From Flavobacteriaceae bacterium (GTDB lineage Bacteria > Bacteroidota > Bacteroidia > Flavobacteriales > Flavobacteriaceae): a DNA stretch of 64,000 bases. Made by a program: the position numbers and the translations under genes. The stretch lies in NCBI GenBank assembly GCA_028280265.1, contig JANQMD010000013.1, positions 27,744 to 91,743 of the forward strand, given 5' to 3'. Shown here one piece after another: positions 48,167 to 57,662 of this stretch. Under the pieces are notes generated by a model. It made no database searches. It was not told where the DNA came from and saw only the letters and a list, made by a program, of their open reading frames with translations. Numbering within the stretch: position 1 is the stretch's first letter; each line of letters opens with the position of its first letter.

Positions 48167-49243
48167 ATGCTAGATAAGTTACAAATAGTAAAGCAACGTT
48201 ATGATGAAGTTTCTGATCTCATTATCCAACCAGATATTATTTCAGATCAGAAGCGTTACGTTCAATTGAATAAAGAATACAAAGATTTAGGTGAGGTGGT
48301 AAAAAAGGCCAATGAATATGAATCTTTGTTAGGAAATATCGATGAAGCTAAGGAAATTATTGCCGATGGTTCAGATGCAGAAATGGTGGAAATGGCCAAA
48401 ATGGAATTGGATGAAGCCAATGGAAGAATTCCTGCTTTGGAGGAGGAAATCAAATTTTTGTTGATACCAAAAGACCCGGAAGATAGTAAGAATGCTGTTG
48501 TAGAATTACGTGCGGGAACTGGAGGAGATGAAGCGAGTATTTTTGCTGGTGACTTATTCCGTATGTATACCAAATATTGTGAAGGGAAAGGTTGGAAAGT
48601 TTCTACAGTGGATTTTAGCGAAGGAACGAGTGGAGGATTTAAAGAAATACAATTTGAAGTTTCTGGAGAAGATGTATATGGAACGCTAAAATTTGAAGCA
48701 GGTGTGCATCGTGTACAACGTGTACCACAAACAGAAACGCAAGGTCGTGTTCATACATCTGCAGCAACCTGTATGGTATTTCCAGAAGCTGAGGAGTTCG
48801 ACGTAGAAATCAACCCCAAAGATGTACGTATCGATTATTTCTGTTCATCAGGTCCAGGTGGGCAATCTGTAAATACCACATACTCTGCGGTGCGTTTGAC
48901 GCATATTCCAACTGGTTTGGTAGCACAATGTCAGGATCAAAAATCACAGCATAAGAACAAGGAGAAAGCTTTTAAAGTATTGCGCTCTCGTTTGTATGAC
49001 TTGGAATTAGCAAAGAAACAAGAAGCCGATGCAGCTAAAAGAGGAAGCATGGTTACTTCTGGGGATCGTTCGGCAAAAATACGTACCTACAATTACCCAC
49101 AAGGTCGTGTAACTGATCACAGAATTGGATTGACATTATATGATTTGTCTAACATCGTGAATGGAGACATTCAGAAGATTATAGATGAATTGATGCTCGC
49201 TGAGAACATGAACAAGCTCAAAGAATTAGGAGAAACGATATAA
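48167..49243 (+). CDS. prfA: peptide chain release factor 1
   Basis: [25 protein letters not shown] motif [26 protein letters not shown]. Confidence 0.97.
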   Translation: MLDKLQIVKQRYDEVSDLIIQPDIISDQKRYVQLNKEYKDLGEVVKKANEYESLLGNIDEAKEIIADGSDAEMVEMAKMELDEANGRIPALEEEIKFLLIPKDPEDSKNAVVELRAGTGGDEASIFAGDLFRMYTKYCEGKGWKVSTVDFSEGTSGGFKEIQFEVSGEDVYGTLKFEAGVHRVQRVPQTETQGRVHTSAATCMVFPEAEEFDVEINPKDVRIDYFCSSGPGGQSVNTTYSAVRLTHIPTGLVAQCQDQKSQHKNKEKAFKVLRSRLYDLELAKKQEADAAKRGSMVTSGDRSAKIRTYNYPQGRVTDHRIGLTLYDLSNIVNGDIQKIIDELMLAENMNKLKELGETI

Positions 49244-49283
49244 TGTTAGTTCGAGTGAATTCACGAGTTGAAAACGAATGAAT

Positions 49284-49323
49284 TTGTATCGAGAACTACC
49301 TAGGGCAAAACTTCTCGATACAA
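49284..49323. repeat. inverted repeat
   Basis: TTGTATCGAGAA ... TTCTCGATACAA, perfect 12-bp arms. Confidence 0.6.
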
Positions 49324-49389
49324 TTTTCTTAACTTCGACAAGCTCAGTTTGACAGAAAATTACTCGAAGTGACAATAAGAAATATAAAC

Positions 49390-49412
49390 CTCGCAATCGG
49401 CGAGTTTTTTTT
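49390..49412 (+). terminator. intrinsic terminator
   Basis: CTCGC-AATCG-GCGAG-TTTTTTTT. Confidence 0.6.
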
Positions 49413-49473
49413 AGTTAACATCATTCTGATCATGTTTTAAGCATGAGAAGAAATCTCTTTGAAACATTGCTTT

Positions 49474-49535
49474 GTCATTTTGAGCGAAGCCGAAAAATCT
49501 CTTTTATTAGATTTCTCCATTTCAGTCGAAATGAC
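49474..49535. repeat. dispersed palindromic repeat (GTCATTTTGAGCGAAG...CAGTCGAAATGAC)
   Basis: inverted ends gtcattttgag / cagtcgaaatgac with internal aaatctc / agattt. Confidence 0.6.
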
Positions 49536-49542
49536 ATTCTTT

Positions 49543-51948
49543 TTACTTCCCAAACAAATGGAGTTCGGTAAATTCTTTATCTATGGTAATAGAATTTTTA
49601 CCATTCACTTTTAAATCCTTTAAAGAAATCTCTACATTGTCTATTTGTATCGATGTGATCATAAAAGGAAGGTTGTGGAATACCAGATTAAACTTAGAAT
49701 AGTTGGCATCAAATTTCCCTTCTTTGTGTTGCTGTAAGATGAATTCATCCTTCTTTCCTGTTACTTTAAAAGTACGCAAACTATAGCGCCCTTTCTTATA
49801 ATCCAATCCGTCATGCGCATCATCAAACAATTGAGATTTTTCTTTTCCCTGTTTGTAATAAATGTCCAAAGTAATTTCATCAAACTCTTTTTCACCTACA
49901 TACTGTTGTACAGGATATTTTGGAATAACTGCTCCTGCTTTTACAAACAATGGAACCGTTTCGAGATCGGCGTCTACCCACATTTCTTTTCCTCCATCAA
50001 CTAGTTCATCGGTCCAGAAGTTGTACCATTCTCCTCTTGGAATATACATACGTCTTCCTTTTGCATTGGGTTCCATAATTGGACATACAAGGATTTGATC
50101 TCCAAAGAGAAACTCATCACTTCTGTAATGGGTATGAATGTCCTCTTGGTCATACAATACCAAGGATTTGATAATTGGAGTTCCTTCTTCTGCATATTTC
50201 CAAAAAGCTGTGTACAAATACGGCAACAACTGATAACGCAGCTCGATGAATTTTCTGACAATATCAGTAATTTCATCTCCGAACTCCCAGGGTTCTTGAT
50301 CTCCATGGTCTCCTGAGGAATGGACTCTGCAGAATACATGGAAGACTCCCATTTGAATCCAACGGGCAAACAATTCTCCTTGGGGCTGCTCAGCAAATCC
50401 TCCGATATCGCTTCCAGCGAATGAGAATCCAGACATGGCCATACGCTGTGCTTGGACATTTGCAATCCACAAGTGTTCCCATGTGGCTATATTGTCCCCA
50501 AACCAGCTTGAGGTGTAGCGTTGTGTTCCTGAATACGCGGAACGAGTAATCACAAACGGACGTTTCGGATAACAATATTTCTTTAACCCATGATAGGTAG
50601 CACGGGCCATTTGCATTCCGTAAACATTATGTGCTTTTCTATGGCTACACGGATTTCCGTCGTAGTCATGTCTTACATCGTCTGGAAAGGTTTTGTTGGG
50701 AACTTCCATCACGGCTGGCTCATTCATATCGTTCCAAACACCTTTTACACCGATATCTTCAATCAACTCTTTAAACAATCCAGACCACCATTCGCGAACT
50801 TCAGGTTTGGTGTAATCGGGGAAGTAACAATCTCCTGGCCATACTTTTCCTTTCATATAAGGTCCGTCTGCACGTTTGCAGAAATAATCTTTGTCTAAGG
50901 CTTCTTTAAAAACAGGATAATCAGGATCGATCTTAATTCCTGGATCTATAATCACGACAGTTTTAAAACCATCGTCCTCAAGCTCTTTAACCATTCGTTT
51001 AGGATCAGGGAAGCGGTCTTTATCCCAAGTGAAACAACGGAATCCATCCATATAATCAATATCCAAATAGATCGCATCACAAGGAATGTTCAAGTCTCTG
51101 AATTTTTGAGTAATTTCTTTTACGTTGCTTTCAGGATAGTAACTCCATTTACATTGATGAAATCCTAATGCCCAGAGAGGAGGTAGTGTGTGTGGTTTTC
51201 CAGTTAGGTCTGTATAATTTTCAATCACATCATTTAGCTGTGGGCCGTAGATGAAATAATAATTCATCTCTCCACCATCAGCCCAAAAACTGGTGATGTT
51301 TCGCCGCTCGTGAGCAAAGTCGTAATGACTTCTAAAAGTATTGTCGAAAAAGATTCCGTAAGCTTTATTGTTGTGAACCCCTGTGTAAAAGGGAATGGCT
51401 TTGTATATAGGATCGGTATCTTTTCCGAAAGCATAGGAGTCTGTGGACCAATTCTCAAAACGTCGACCTTTTAAGCTCACTTGAACAGGCTTATCACCTA
51501 GGCCATAATAACTTTCGGTCCTGTGAGAAACCTTGCTCATTTTCACAATATTTCCACCCCACTGATAACTTTCTTCCCAATGAAAACCGAGTTCATCTTC
51601 ATTAATTACCTTTCCATCTTTGGCATCATACAAAGCGATACGCATGTTTGCTTTGGTAACCTTGCAAATCAATTTAGAGGTAGTGATGGTAAAGACATCT
51701 TTTTCTTCAACCACTTCTAGTTTATTGTAGCCACGGCTTGCATACATGGTAATTCCGTATGAAAAATCGGTATCAAATTTTCCTGTAGTAGCATAACGAA
51801 AACGGATGACACTATCTCTTACCACAGTCACTTGAAGCACAACTCCATTATGAGCTGTAAAAGTTAGGGTATCAACGTCTTTAGAATAATTTACAATATG
51901 TGTGGGAAACTGATTCCCTTTATATTCGAGTTCAGTATTAACAATCAT
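49543..51948 (-). CDS. glycoside hydrolase family 31 (alpha-glucosidase-like)
   Basis: GVWNDMNEPAVME nucleophile region; YLDIDYMDGFRCFTWD; RSAYSGTQRYTSSWFGDN. Confidence 0.94.
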   Translation of the reverse strand: MIVNTELEYKGNQFPTHIVNYSKDVDTLTFTAHNGVVLQVTVVRDSVIRFRYATTGKFDTDFSYGITMYASRGYNKLEVVEEKDVFTITTSKLICKVTKANMRIALYDAKDGKVINEDELGFHWEESYQWGGNIVKMSKVSHRTESYYGLGDKPVQVSLKGRRFENWSTDSYAFGKDTDPIYKAIPFYTGVHNNKAYGIFFDNTFRSHYDFAHERRNITSFWADGGEMNYYFIYGPQLNDVIENYTDLTGKPHTLPPLWALGFHQCKWSYYPESNVKEITQKFRDLNIPCDAIYLDIDYMDGFRCFTWDKDRFPDPKRMVKELEDDGFKTVVIIDPGIKIDPDYPVFKEALDKDYFCKRADGPYMKGKVWPGDCYFPDYTKPEVREWWSGLFKELIEDIGVKGVWNDMNEPAVMEVPNKTFPDDVRHDYDGNPCSHRKAHNVYGMQMARATYHGLKKYCYPKRPFVITRSAYSGTQRYTSSWFGDNIATWEHLWIANVQAQRMAMSGFSFAGSDIGGFAEQPQGELFARWIQMGVFHVFCRVHSSGDHGDQEPWEFGDEITDIVRKFIELRYQLLPYLYTAFWKYAEEGTPIIKSLVLYDQEDIHTHYRSDEFLFGDQILVCPIMEPNAKGRRMYIPRGEWYNFWTDELVDGGKEMWVDADLETVPLFVKAGAVIPKYPVQQYVGEKEFDEITLDIYYKQGKEKSQLFDDAHDGLDYKKGRYSLRTFKVTGKKDEFILQQHKEGKFDANYSKFNLVFHNLPFMITSIQIDNVEISLKDLKVNGKNSITIDKEFTELHLFGK

Positions 51949-52104
51949 TCGGCATCATTTTTCGTATGTAAAAAAAAGGAAAAAATCACAGAGACTCAAG
52001 TGTTTTTAACGATAACGGTGTAGTTAAGATTACAGACTTTTGGAGCTTAAAGCCTAAAGTCAGAAGCCAAGAGGTTCTTTTTCTAAATTGATGTAAAAGC
52101 TTTG

Positions 52105-52452
52105 CTACTTATCAGAAATTCCATCTTCCTTCATCAACTTGAATCCATAGTCACGCAACATAGAAATAATAGGAATGGATTTTTGCCCTTTTTCGGTGAT
52201 TTGATACTCAACTTTTACAGGAACTTCAGGAATGATTTCTTTACTTATGAATCCATCTGCAACGAGCTCTTTTAAATTTTTACTTAGCATCCGATCTGAA
52301 ATATGCCCAATACTTTTCTTGAGTTCGTTATAGCGCCATGATTTGTCTTTCACTCGCCATAAAATGGGCATTTTATAAGTTCCCCCAATCTTGGAAAACA
52401 CATATTCAACTGGAGTGTAATAGAGTTTTTTGTCTTTGATAAATTCGGGCAT
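52105..52452 (-). CDS. HxlR family transcriptional regulator
   Basis: VEYVFSKIGGTYKMPILWRVKDKSWRYNELKKSIGHISDRMLSKNLKELVADGFISKE; start moved to MPEFIKDKK. Confidence 0.88.
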   Translation of the reverse strand: MPEFIKDKKLYYTPVEYVFSKIGGTYKMPILWRVKDKSWRYNELKKSIGHISDRMLSKNLKELVADGFISKEIIPEVPVKVEYQITEKGQKSIPIISMLRDYGFKLMKEDGISDK

Positions 52453-52464
52453 ACTTACAGCGAT

Positions 52465-52477
52465 GTTAGTTACTAAC
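52465..52477. promoter_or_regulatory. palindrome, candidate HxlR operator
   Basis: GTTAG-TTA-CTAAC just upstream of the HxlR start. Confidence 0.4.
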
Positions 52478-52493
52478 AAATATAGTCAAGTCA

Positions 52494-52523
52494 TTGAATC
52501 AAAACAAGTTCAATATAACTTTG
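52494..52523 (+). promoter_or_regulatory. promoter of DJ-1/PfpI gene (TTG-N19-TAACTTTG)
   Basis: -7 TAACTTTG at 52516-52523; TTG at 52494-52496. Confidence 0.45.
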
Positions 52524-52641
52524 TGCAAAGTAAATTACATCGGTGTAAGCACACGATACATTTACAGAAAACTAAATTTAATTTCGAGACAAGCCTCCAG
52601 GGTATTAAACCCTTTGGCAGTGCCAATAAAAATTACAAAAA

Positions 52642-53409
52642 ATGAAAACAATTATTGAATCAAATGAATATGTACATTATCATGGAGCTCCTTCAAAAGG
52701 AAAAATATTGATGGTGGCGAGTAGTCCAACTATTTCTGAACAAACGGGCTGGCCCATTGGATTTTGGGCTGCAGAATTAACACATCCTTTATTGGTATTT
52801 AAAGAAGCTGGCTACGAAGTTGAATTGGCCTCCACAGAAGGAGGGAAGATTGAAATGGATGGTTATTCCAATCCTACAGATGAAAGTGGTTATGCAGCTC
52901 ATGATGTTATTTCTCTAGGTTTTATGCAACAAGACAGCTTTCAAGAATTTTTAAACTCTACAAAAAAGATTACGGAAGTAAATGCAAATGAGTATAAGGC
53001 GATTTTTTTGGTGGGAGGCCAAGGGCCGATGTACACCTTCAGAGGAAATTCAGCTCTAGAAAAATTATTTGCAGACTTTTATGAATCTGGAAAACCCAGT
53101 GCAGCAGTTTGTCATTCTACGACTTTGTTGTTAGAAGCAAAAACATCGAATGGAGAGTTGTTAGTGATAGGGAAAACATGGACGGGTTTTGCAGATAGCG
53201 AAGAAGATTTCGCAGATCAAGCTGTTGGGATGAAAATTCAACCTTATCGAATTGAGACAGAGGCAAGAAAGCTAGAAAACACCAATTTTAAAGTTGCAGC
53301 ACCATTTTCTTCCTATGTGATTGCAGATGGAAATCTAATTACTGGTCAGCAGCAAAATTCAGGATATGCAGCGGCGAAAATGGTTGTACAACAATTAAAT
53401 GAATTATAA
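52642..53409 (+). CDS. type 1 glutamine amidotransferase domain (DJ-1/PfpI) protein
   Basis: FLVGGQGPMYTF; SAAVCHSTTLLLEA nucleophile elbow. Confidence 0.87.
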   Translation: MKTIIESNEYVHYHGAPSKGKILMVASSPTISEQTGWPIGFWAAELTHPLLVFKEAGYEVELASTEGGKIEMDGYSNPTDESGYAAHDVISLGFMQQDSFQEFLNSTKKITEVNANEYKAIFLVGGQGPMYTFRGNSALEKLFADFYESGKPSAAVCHSTTLLLEAKTSNGELLVIGKTWTGFADSEEDFADQAVGMKIQPYRIETEARKLENTNFKVAAPFSSYVIADGNLITGQQQNSGYAAAKMVVQQLNEL

Positions 53410-54044
53410 TGAAAATTGCATTCATCGGGATAGGAAATGTAGGATTTGCCTTGGCGAATAACCTTCAAAAGAAAGGACATAAGATTCTAGTAGTGAGTAA
53501 CGACCAAACATCAAAGAGTGTTCAAAAAGCCTTAGAATCAAATGAAAGCTTTCAGGTAGTTGGAGTTCAAGAAGCTATTCAAGAAGCGGAGATGTTTTTT
53601 TTAGCAACTCCTTTTTCAGCTAACGAAAGCATCTTAACACAACTGGATTTCCAAGGAAAGATTTTAGTAGACTGCACGAATCCAGTGGGAGCAGGAATCT
53701 CTCATGGTTTGAGTAGTAAAGTTTCTGGAGCAGAGAAAGTTCAAGAATGGGCATCATCAGCAAAAGTGGTCAAAGCTTTTACCATTTATGGATTTGAGAA
53801 TTTTCAAAATACTATTTTTCCGAAATACAATGTAAAACCTGTGATGATGATAGCAGGAAATGATTCGAGCGCTAAAAAGCAACTTGAACCTCTGGTAAAT
53901 GATTTAGGTTTTGATATGCTCGATACAGGAAAACTAGATCAGGCATTGCATTTAGAGCACATGACCTTACTTTGGGTGAAAATGGTAAGAAGAGACGGAC
54001 ATCACCCTAATTTTACTTGGGCGTATTTGGAGAAGAGTGTATGA
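53409..54044 (+). CDS. NADPH-dependent F420-reductase-like / NAD(P)-binding protein
   Basis: MKIAFIGIGNVGFALANNLQKKGHKI; VDCTNPVG; VVKAFTIYGFENF. Confidence 0.85.
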   Translation: MKIAFIGIGNVGFALANNLQKKGHKILVVSNDQTSKSVQKALESNESFQVVGVQEAIQEAEMFFLATPFSANESILTQLDFQGKILVDCTNPVGAGISHGLSSKVSGAEKVQEWASSAKVVKAFTIYGFENFQNTIFPKYNVKPVMMIAGNDSSAKKQLEPLVNDLGFDMLDTGKLDQALHLEHMTLLWVKMVRRDGHHPNFTWAYLEKSV

Positions 54045-54106
54045 AAAAATTTAAAAACTTCGTCAGGCCTGCCTGCTGACAAGGCAGGCTCAATTTGACA
54101 AGCCTG

Positions 54107-56029
54107 TCACTTTTTAGCAGAGCTCACATACTTAAAAGCCATCATTCCCAATGGAGGTAAGGTTAATTCAACAGAATTTTCTCTGTAATTCCATCCGATT
54201 TCTTGAGTCTGAACTTTCTTGTTGTGATAGTCTCCAGTTCCATTAAATTTCTTGGCATCAGAATTAAAAATTTCCTTCAATACTCCAGACCTTGGAACTC
54301 CAATTCGGTAGTTCTCTCGTGGAATAGGAGTGAGGTTGCAGATGATAATGACATCGTCTTTCTCTGCTTTTCCTTTTCGTATGTATGAAATCACAGAGCT
54401 CTCATGATCGCTGTGATTGATCCATTCAAATCCTTCTGCTGTAAACTGATGTTGGTACAGCGCTTTTTCTTTTTTATACAAAGTGTTCAACGCTTTTACA
54501 CAGGTTTGAGCTCCTTTGTGAACATCATATTCTAACAAATGCCAATCCAAACTTTGTTGAAAGTTCCATTCACTAGATTGGCCAAACTCTCCTCCTTGAA
54601 ATAACAGTTTGGTTCCTGGATGTGTATACATGAAGCTGTACAACAAACGCAAATTGGCAAAACGCTGCCACTCGTCACCAGGCATTTTCCCTAAGATAGA
54701 TTGCTTTCCATAAACCACTTCGTCATGTGAAAGTGGCAACATAAAGTTTTCTGTGAAAGCGTAGTTTAAACTGAAAGTCAATTCGTTTTGATGGTGTTTC
54801 CTGTAGATCGGCTCTTTGGCAAAATACTGTAACGTATCGTGCATCCAACCCATCATCCATTTCATTCCAAACCCGAGTCCTCCAATGTAAGTGGGTCTGG
54901 AAACCATTGGGAAAGAAGTGGACTCTTCAGCGATGGTTTGAACATCGGGAAAAGATTCATAAACAGCCTCATTCATCTCCTTCATAAAGGCAATGGCTTC
55001 TAAATTCTCTCTTCCTCCATATTGATTTGGCTCCCATTCTCCATCTTCTCTAGAATAATCTAAGAATAGCATGGAGGCAACTGCATCTACTCGCAATCCG
55101 TCTGCATGAAATTGATCTAGCCAGAAGATTGCATTGCTAATTAAAAAAGATTTTACCTCGTTTCTCCCATAGTTGAAAATCAAACTTTTCCAATCTGGGT
55201 GATATCCTTTTCTTCTATCTGGGTGCTCGTATAAATGAGATCCATCGAAGAATCCCAATCCATGATCATCTGATGGGAAATGGGATGGAACCCAATCCAA
55301 TAAGACTCCAATTCCTTTTTCGTGAAATTTGTCAACCAAATATTTGAAATCATCTGGATACCCAAAGCGTGAAGTGGGTGCAAAATATCCAGTTAGCTGA
55401 TACCCCCAAGAAGGATCGTAAGGATATTCCATTACAGGCATAAATTCGACATGTGTAAAATTCATGTCTGCCACATAATCAACCAAGTCATCTGCCATTT
55501 CACGATAACTTAAAAATCTGTTTTCTTCCGTATTCTTTTTCCAGGACCCTAAGTGAACTTCGTAGACAGAAAAGGGCGCATCTAAGGCATTTTTCTTCTT
55601 GCGATTTTTCATCCATTTGGCATCTTGCCAAGCATAATCATCACTCCAAACCACAGAAGCAGTTTTGGGTGGATGCTCGCATCTTTTGGCAAAAGGATCT
55701 GATTTTTCAACAGTAGAATCGTTATGGTGGCTTTGTATTTTGTACTTGTAGAGATTTCCTTTTCCTACTCCAGGAATGAAACCTTCCCAAATACCACTAC
55801 CGTCCCAACGAACATTGAGTTGGTAATCTCCTTCCACCCAAAAATTAAAATCTCCTATGACTGAAACATTCTTTGCGCTAGGAGCCCAAACAGCAAAATA
55901 AGTTCCTGTGATACCATCAACTTCAACGATATGAGAACCAAATTTCTCATAGAGGCGATAATGCTTTCCTGCTTTAAATAAGTTGATATCAAACTCTGTA
56001 AAAAGACTGTGTGCTTGTGTGTAAGCCAT
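54107..56029 (-). CDS. glgB: 1,4-alpha-glucan branching enzyme
   Basis: GTYFAVWAPSAKNVSVIGDFNFW; GLRVDAVASMLFLDY; LPLSHDEVVYGKQSIL; start MAYTQAHS. Confidence 0.95.
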   Translation of the reverse strand: MAYTQAHSLFTEFDINLFKAGKHYRLYEKFGSHIVEVDGITGTYFAVWAPSAKNVSVIGDFNFWVEGDYQLNVRWDGSGIWEGFIPGVGKGNLYKYKIQSHHNDSTVEKSDPFAKRCEHPPKTASVVWSDDYAWQDAKWMKNRKKKNALDAPFSVYEVHLGSWKKNTEENRFLSYREMADDLVDYVADMNFTHVEFMPVMEYPYDPSWGYQLTGYFAPTSRFGYPDDFKYLVDKFHEKGIGVLLDWVPSHFPSDDHGLGFFDGSHLYEHPDRRKGYHPDWKSLIFNYGRNEVKSFLISNAIFWLDQFHADGLRVDAVASMLFLDYSREDGEWEPNQYGGRENLEAIAFMKEMNEAVYESFPDVQTIAEESTSFPMVSRPTYIGGLGFGMKWMMGWMHDTLQYFAKEPIYRKHHQNELTFSLNYAFTENFMLPLSHDEVVYGKQSILGKMPGDEWQRFANLRLLYSFMYTHPGTKLLFQGGEFGQSSEWNFQQSLDWHLLEYDVHKGAQTCVKALNTLYKKEKALYQHQFTAEGFEWINHSDHESSVISYIRKGKAEKDDVIIICNLTPIPRENYRIGVPRSGVLKEIFNSDAKKFNGTGDYHNKKVQTQEIGWNYRENSVELTLPPLGMMAFKYVSSAKK

Positions 56030-56031
56030 AA

Positions 56032-57660
56032 TTAGTTGTTCAAAATATTCTGAATTCCCGTTAAGGGGATAATGGCCCATCTAGGTCTTGAGTTTAATTC
56101 ATAACCCAATTCATAGATAGCTTTTTCTAATAAGTGATATTTGAGAATAAAAACGCGTTCTTGATTGTAGCCCAAATTGAGGTTTTCTCCTTGTATGGTT
56201 ACAATGTATGTTTCCATGAAAATGGCAACAAAATATCTGTACAGAAGCTCTCCAAATTCAAAGAGCTCTTCAGGTGATTTCTGATACTCATCTTTGTGGC
56301 TAAAAATAGTTGAATAGATGGCATAGTGAAACGATCTAAACAATCCAGCAACGTCTTTTAGAGGAGGTTGTTTTACTTTTCTATCTCGAATTGTGCTCTC
56401 AGGCTCTCCTTCAAAATCAAGGATGCAAAAGTCATGCTCTTGAACCAATACTTGACCCAAATGATAATCTCCATGAATTCGAATGCGTTCTCCTTTCAGC
56501 TTGGTCCAATCAAAACTAACCAGGCGTTTTCGGATTTCATTTTTCTGATCTAAGAATTCTTTTGCCAAATCGAGCGCAGCTCCATCCAATTTGTGCAGAT
56601 TGTTTTCTGTCATGTTCAATCGGTTTTGAAACATATAAGTCAACCTGTTTTTCAACCAAACGGTATAGTCGCCATTGAACTGCGTAGGTGTAAAAGCTGT
56701 TTCTTCAAATTCAGAACCCAATGCAGCATGCATCTCACCAGTTCGTTGGGCCAATAATCGCACCTTTAATAAAATATTCAATCCTGCCCAGTCAATGATT
56801 TCTGCTGGAAGATCATTGATCTTGAGACGGCCAAATAATTCAACCTTGGGAAGGTTCTGTATTTCAATGTTTTTTTGATCGATCGTTTGATAAATCTTAT
56901 GAATTTCTTTTAAGAAATAATCCCATGCATCTCCTTGGTTAGAAACCAACTTTTGCATCAACGCTATGGTAATGTATGTACTATCAGAATCAATAATATT
57001 GATGCTTCCCATATAAGGAGGCGTATTCTTAAAATCTTTCTTGTCCGACAAAAATCGACTCATTTCATAATCAGGATTCTTATCTGCATAAATTCTACGA
57101 AAGAATTTTAAGATATATTGCTCGTTGTAAATAATGGAAGTATTACTTTGCTCTACTCCTATAAACCGAGAAGATTGATAGGGGACAACTTCGTAATTTT
57201 CTGATTTATGATACTGTACTTTGGTCTTGTCGATTGGCAGAGCAGTTGAAATTCTTTCGAAAGCTAGTTTTCGAAATGCCTCTAAATAAATGGCATCGAT
57301 GATAAAACCATCTTGATCTTTTAATTTGATTGGAAGAATTCTATTTTCTTCTGCGAATGATTCGTCAGAAACAAAAGCGATAGGAAGAAAATAATGATGA
57401 TAGAAAGCCTCAGCAAAGTTCACTTCTAAGAGCAGTCCAAAATAGACCTCTCCGTGTTGCTGAATGCGAAAGTATTCTCTTAGCTCTATGTATTTTAGTT
57501 TGCTAGATTTTCCTCCATACCAGCGTTGTTTTTGGATGTACTCCTCCAAAACATCAGCTAAAAAGACTTTGATAAAGTCTTTATTCTCTATCAAATCATT
57601 CCAGTTGCTTTTGGCACTAAAAATGGAAACTTCTTTTTTGGTAGCTGATCTTTTAGACAT
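56032..57660 (-). CDS. maltokinase (Pep2-like)
   Basis: RIHGDYHLGQVLVQEHDFCILDFEGEPE; N-terminal QKQRWYGGKS cap; between glgE and glgB. Confidence 0.88.
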   Translation of the reverse strand: MSKRSATKKEVSIFSAKSNWNDLIENKDFIKVFLADVLEEYIQKQRWYGGKSSKLKYIELREYFRIQQHGEVYFGLLLEVNFAEAFYHHYFLPIAFVSDESFAEENRILPIKLKDQDGFIIDAIYLEAFRKLAFERISTALPIDKTKVQYHKSENYEVVPYQSSRFIGVEQSNTSIIYNEQYILKFFRRIYADKNPDYEMSRFLSDKKDFKNTPPYMGSINIIDSDSTYITIALMQKLVSNQGDAWDYFLKEIHKIYQTIDQKNIEIQNLPKVELFGRLKINDLPAEIIDWAGLNILLKVRLLAQRTGEMHAALGSEFEETAFTPTQFNGDYTVWLKNRLTYMFQNRLNMTENNLHKLDGAALDLAKEFLDQKNEIRKRLVSFDWTKLKGERIRIHGDYHLGQVLVQEHDFCILDFEGEPESTIRDRKVKQPPLKDVAGLFRSFHYAIYSTIFSHKDEYQKSPEELFEFGELLYRYFVAIFMETYIVTIQGENLNLGYNQERVFILKYHLLEKAIYELGYELNSRPRWAIIPLTGIQNILNN

Positions 57661-57662
57661 GC

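Noticed and set aside
50001-50465. 154-aa ORF opposite frame within GH31 region, same strand
   Set aside because: Out-of-frame shadow ORF within the confident GH31 coding sequence.
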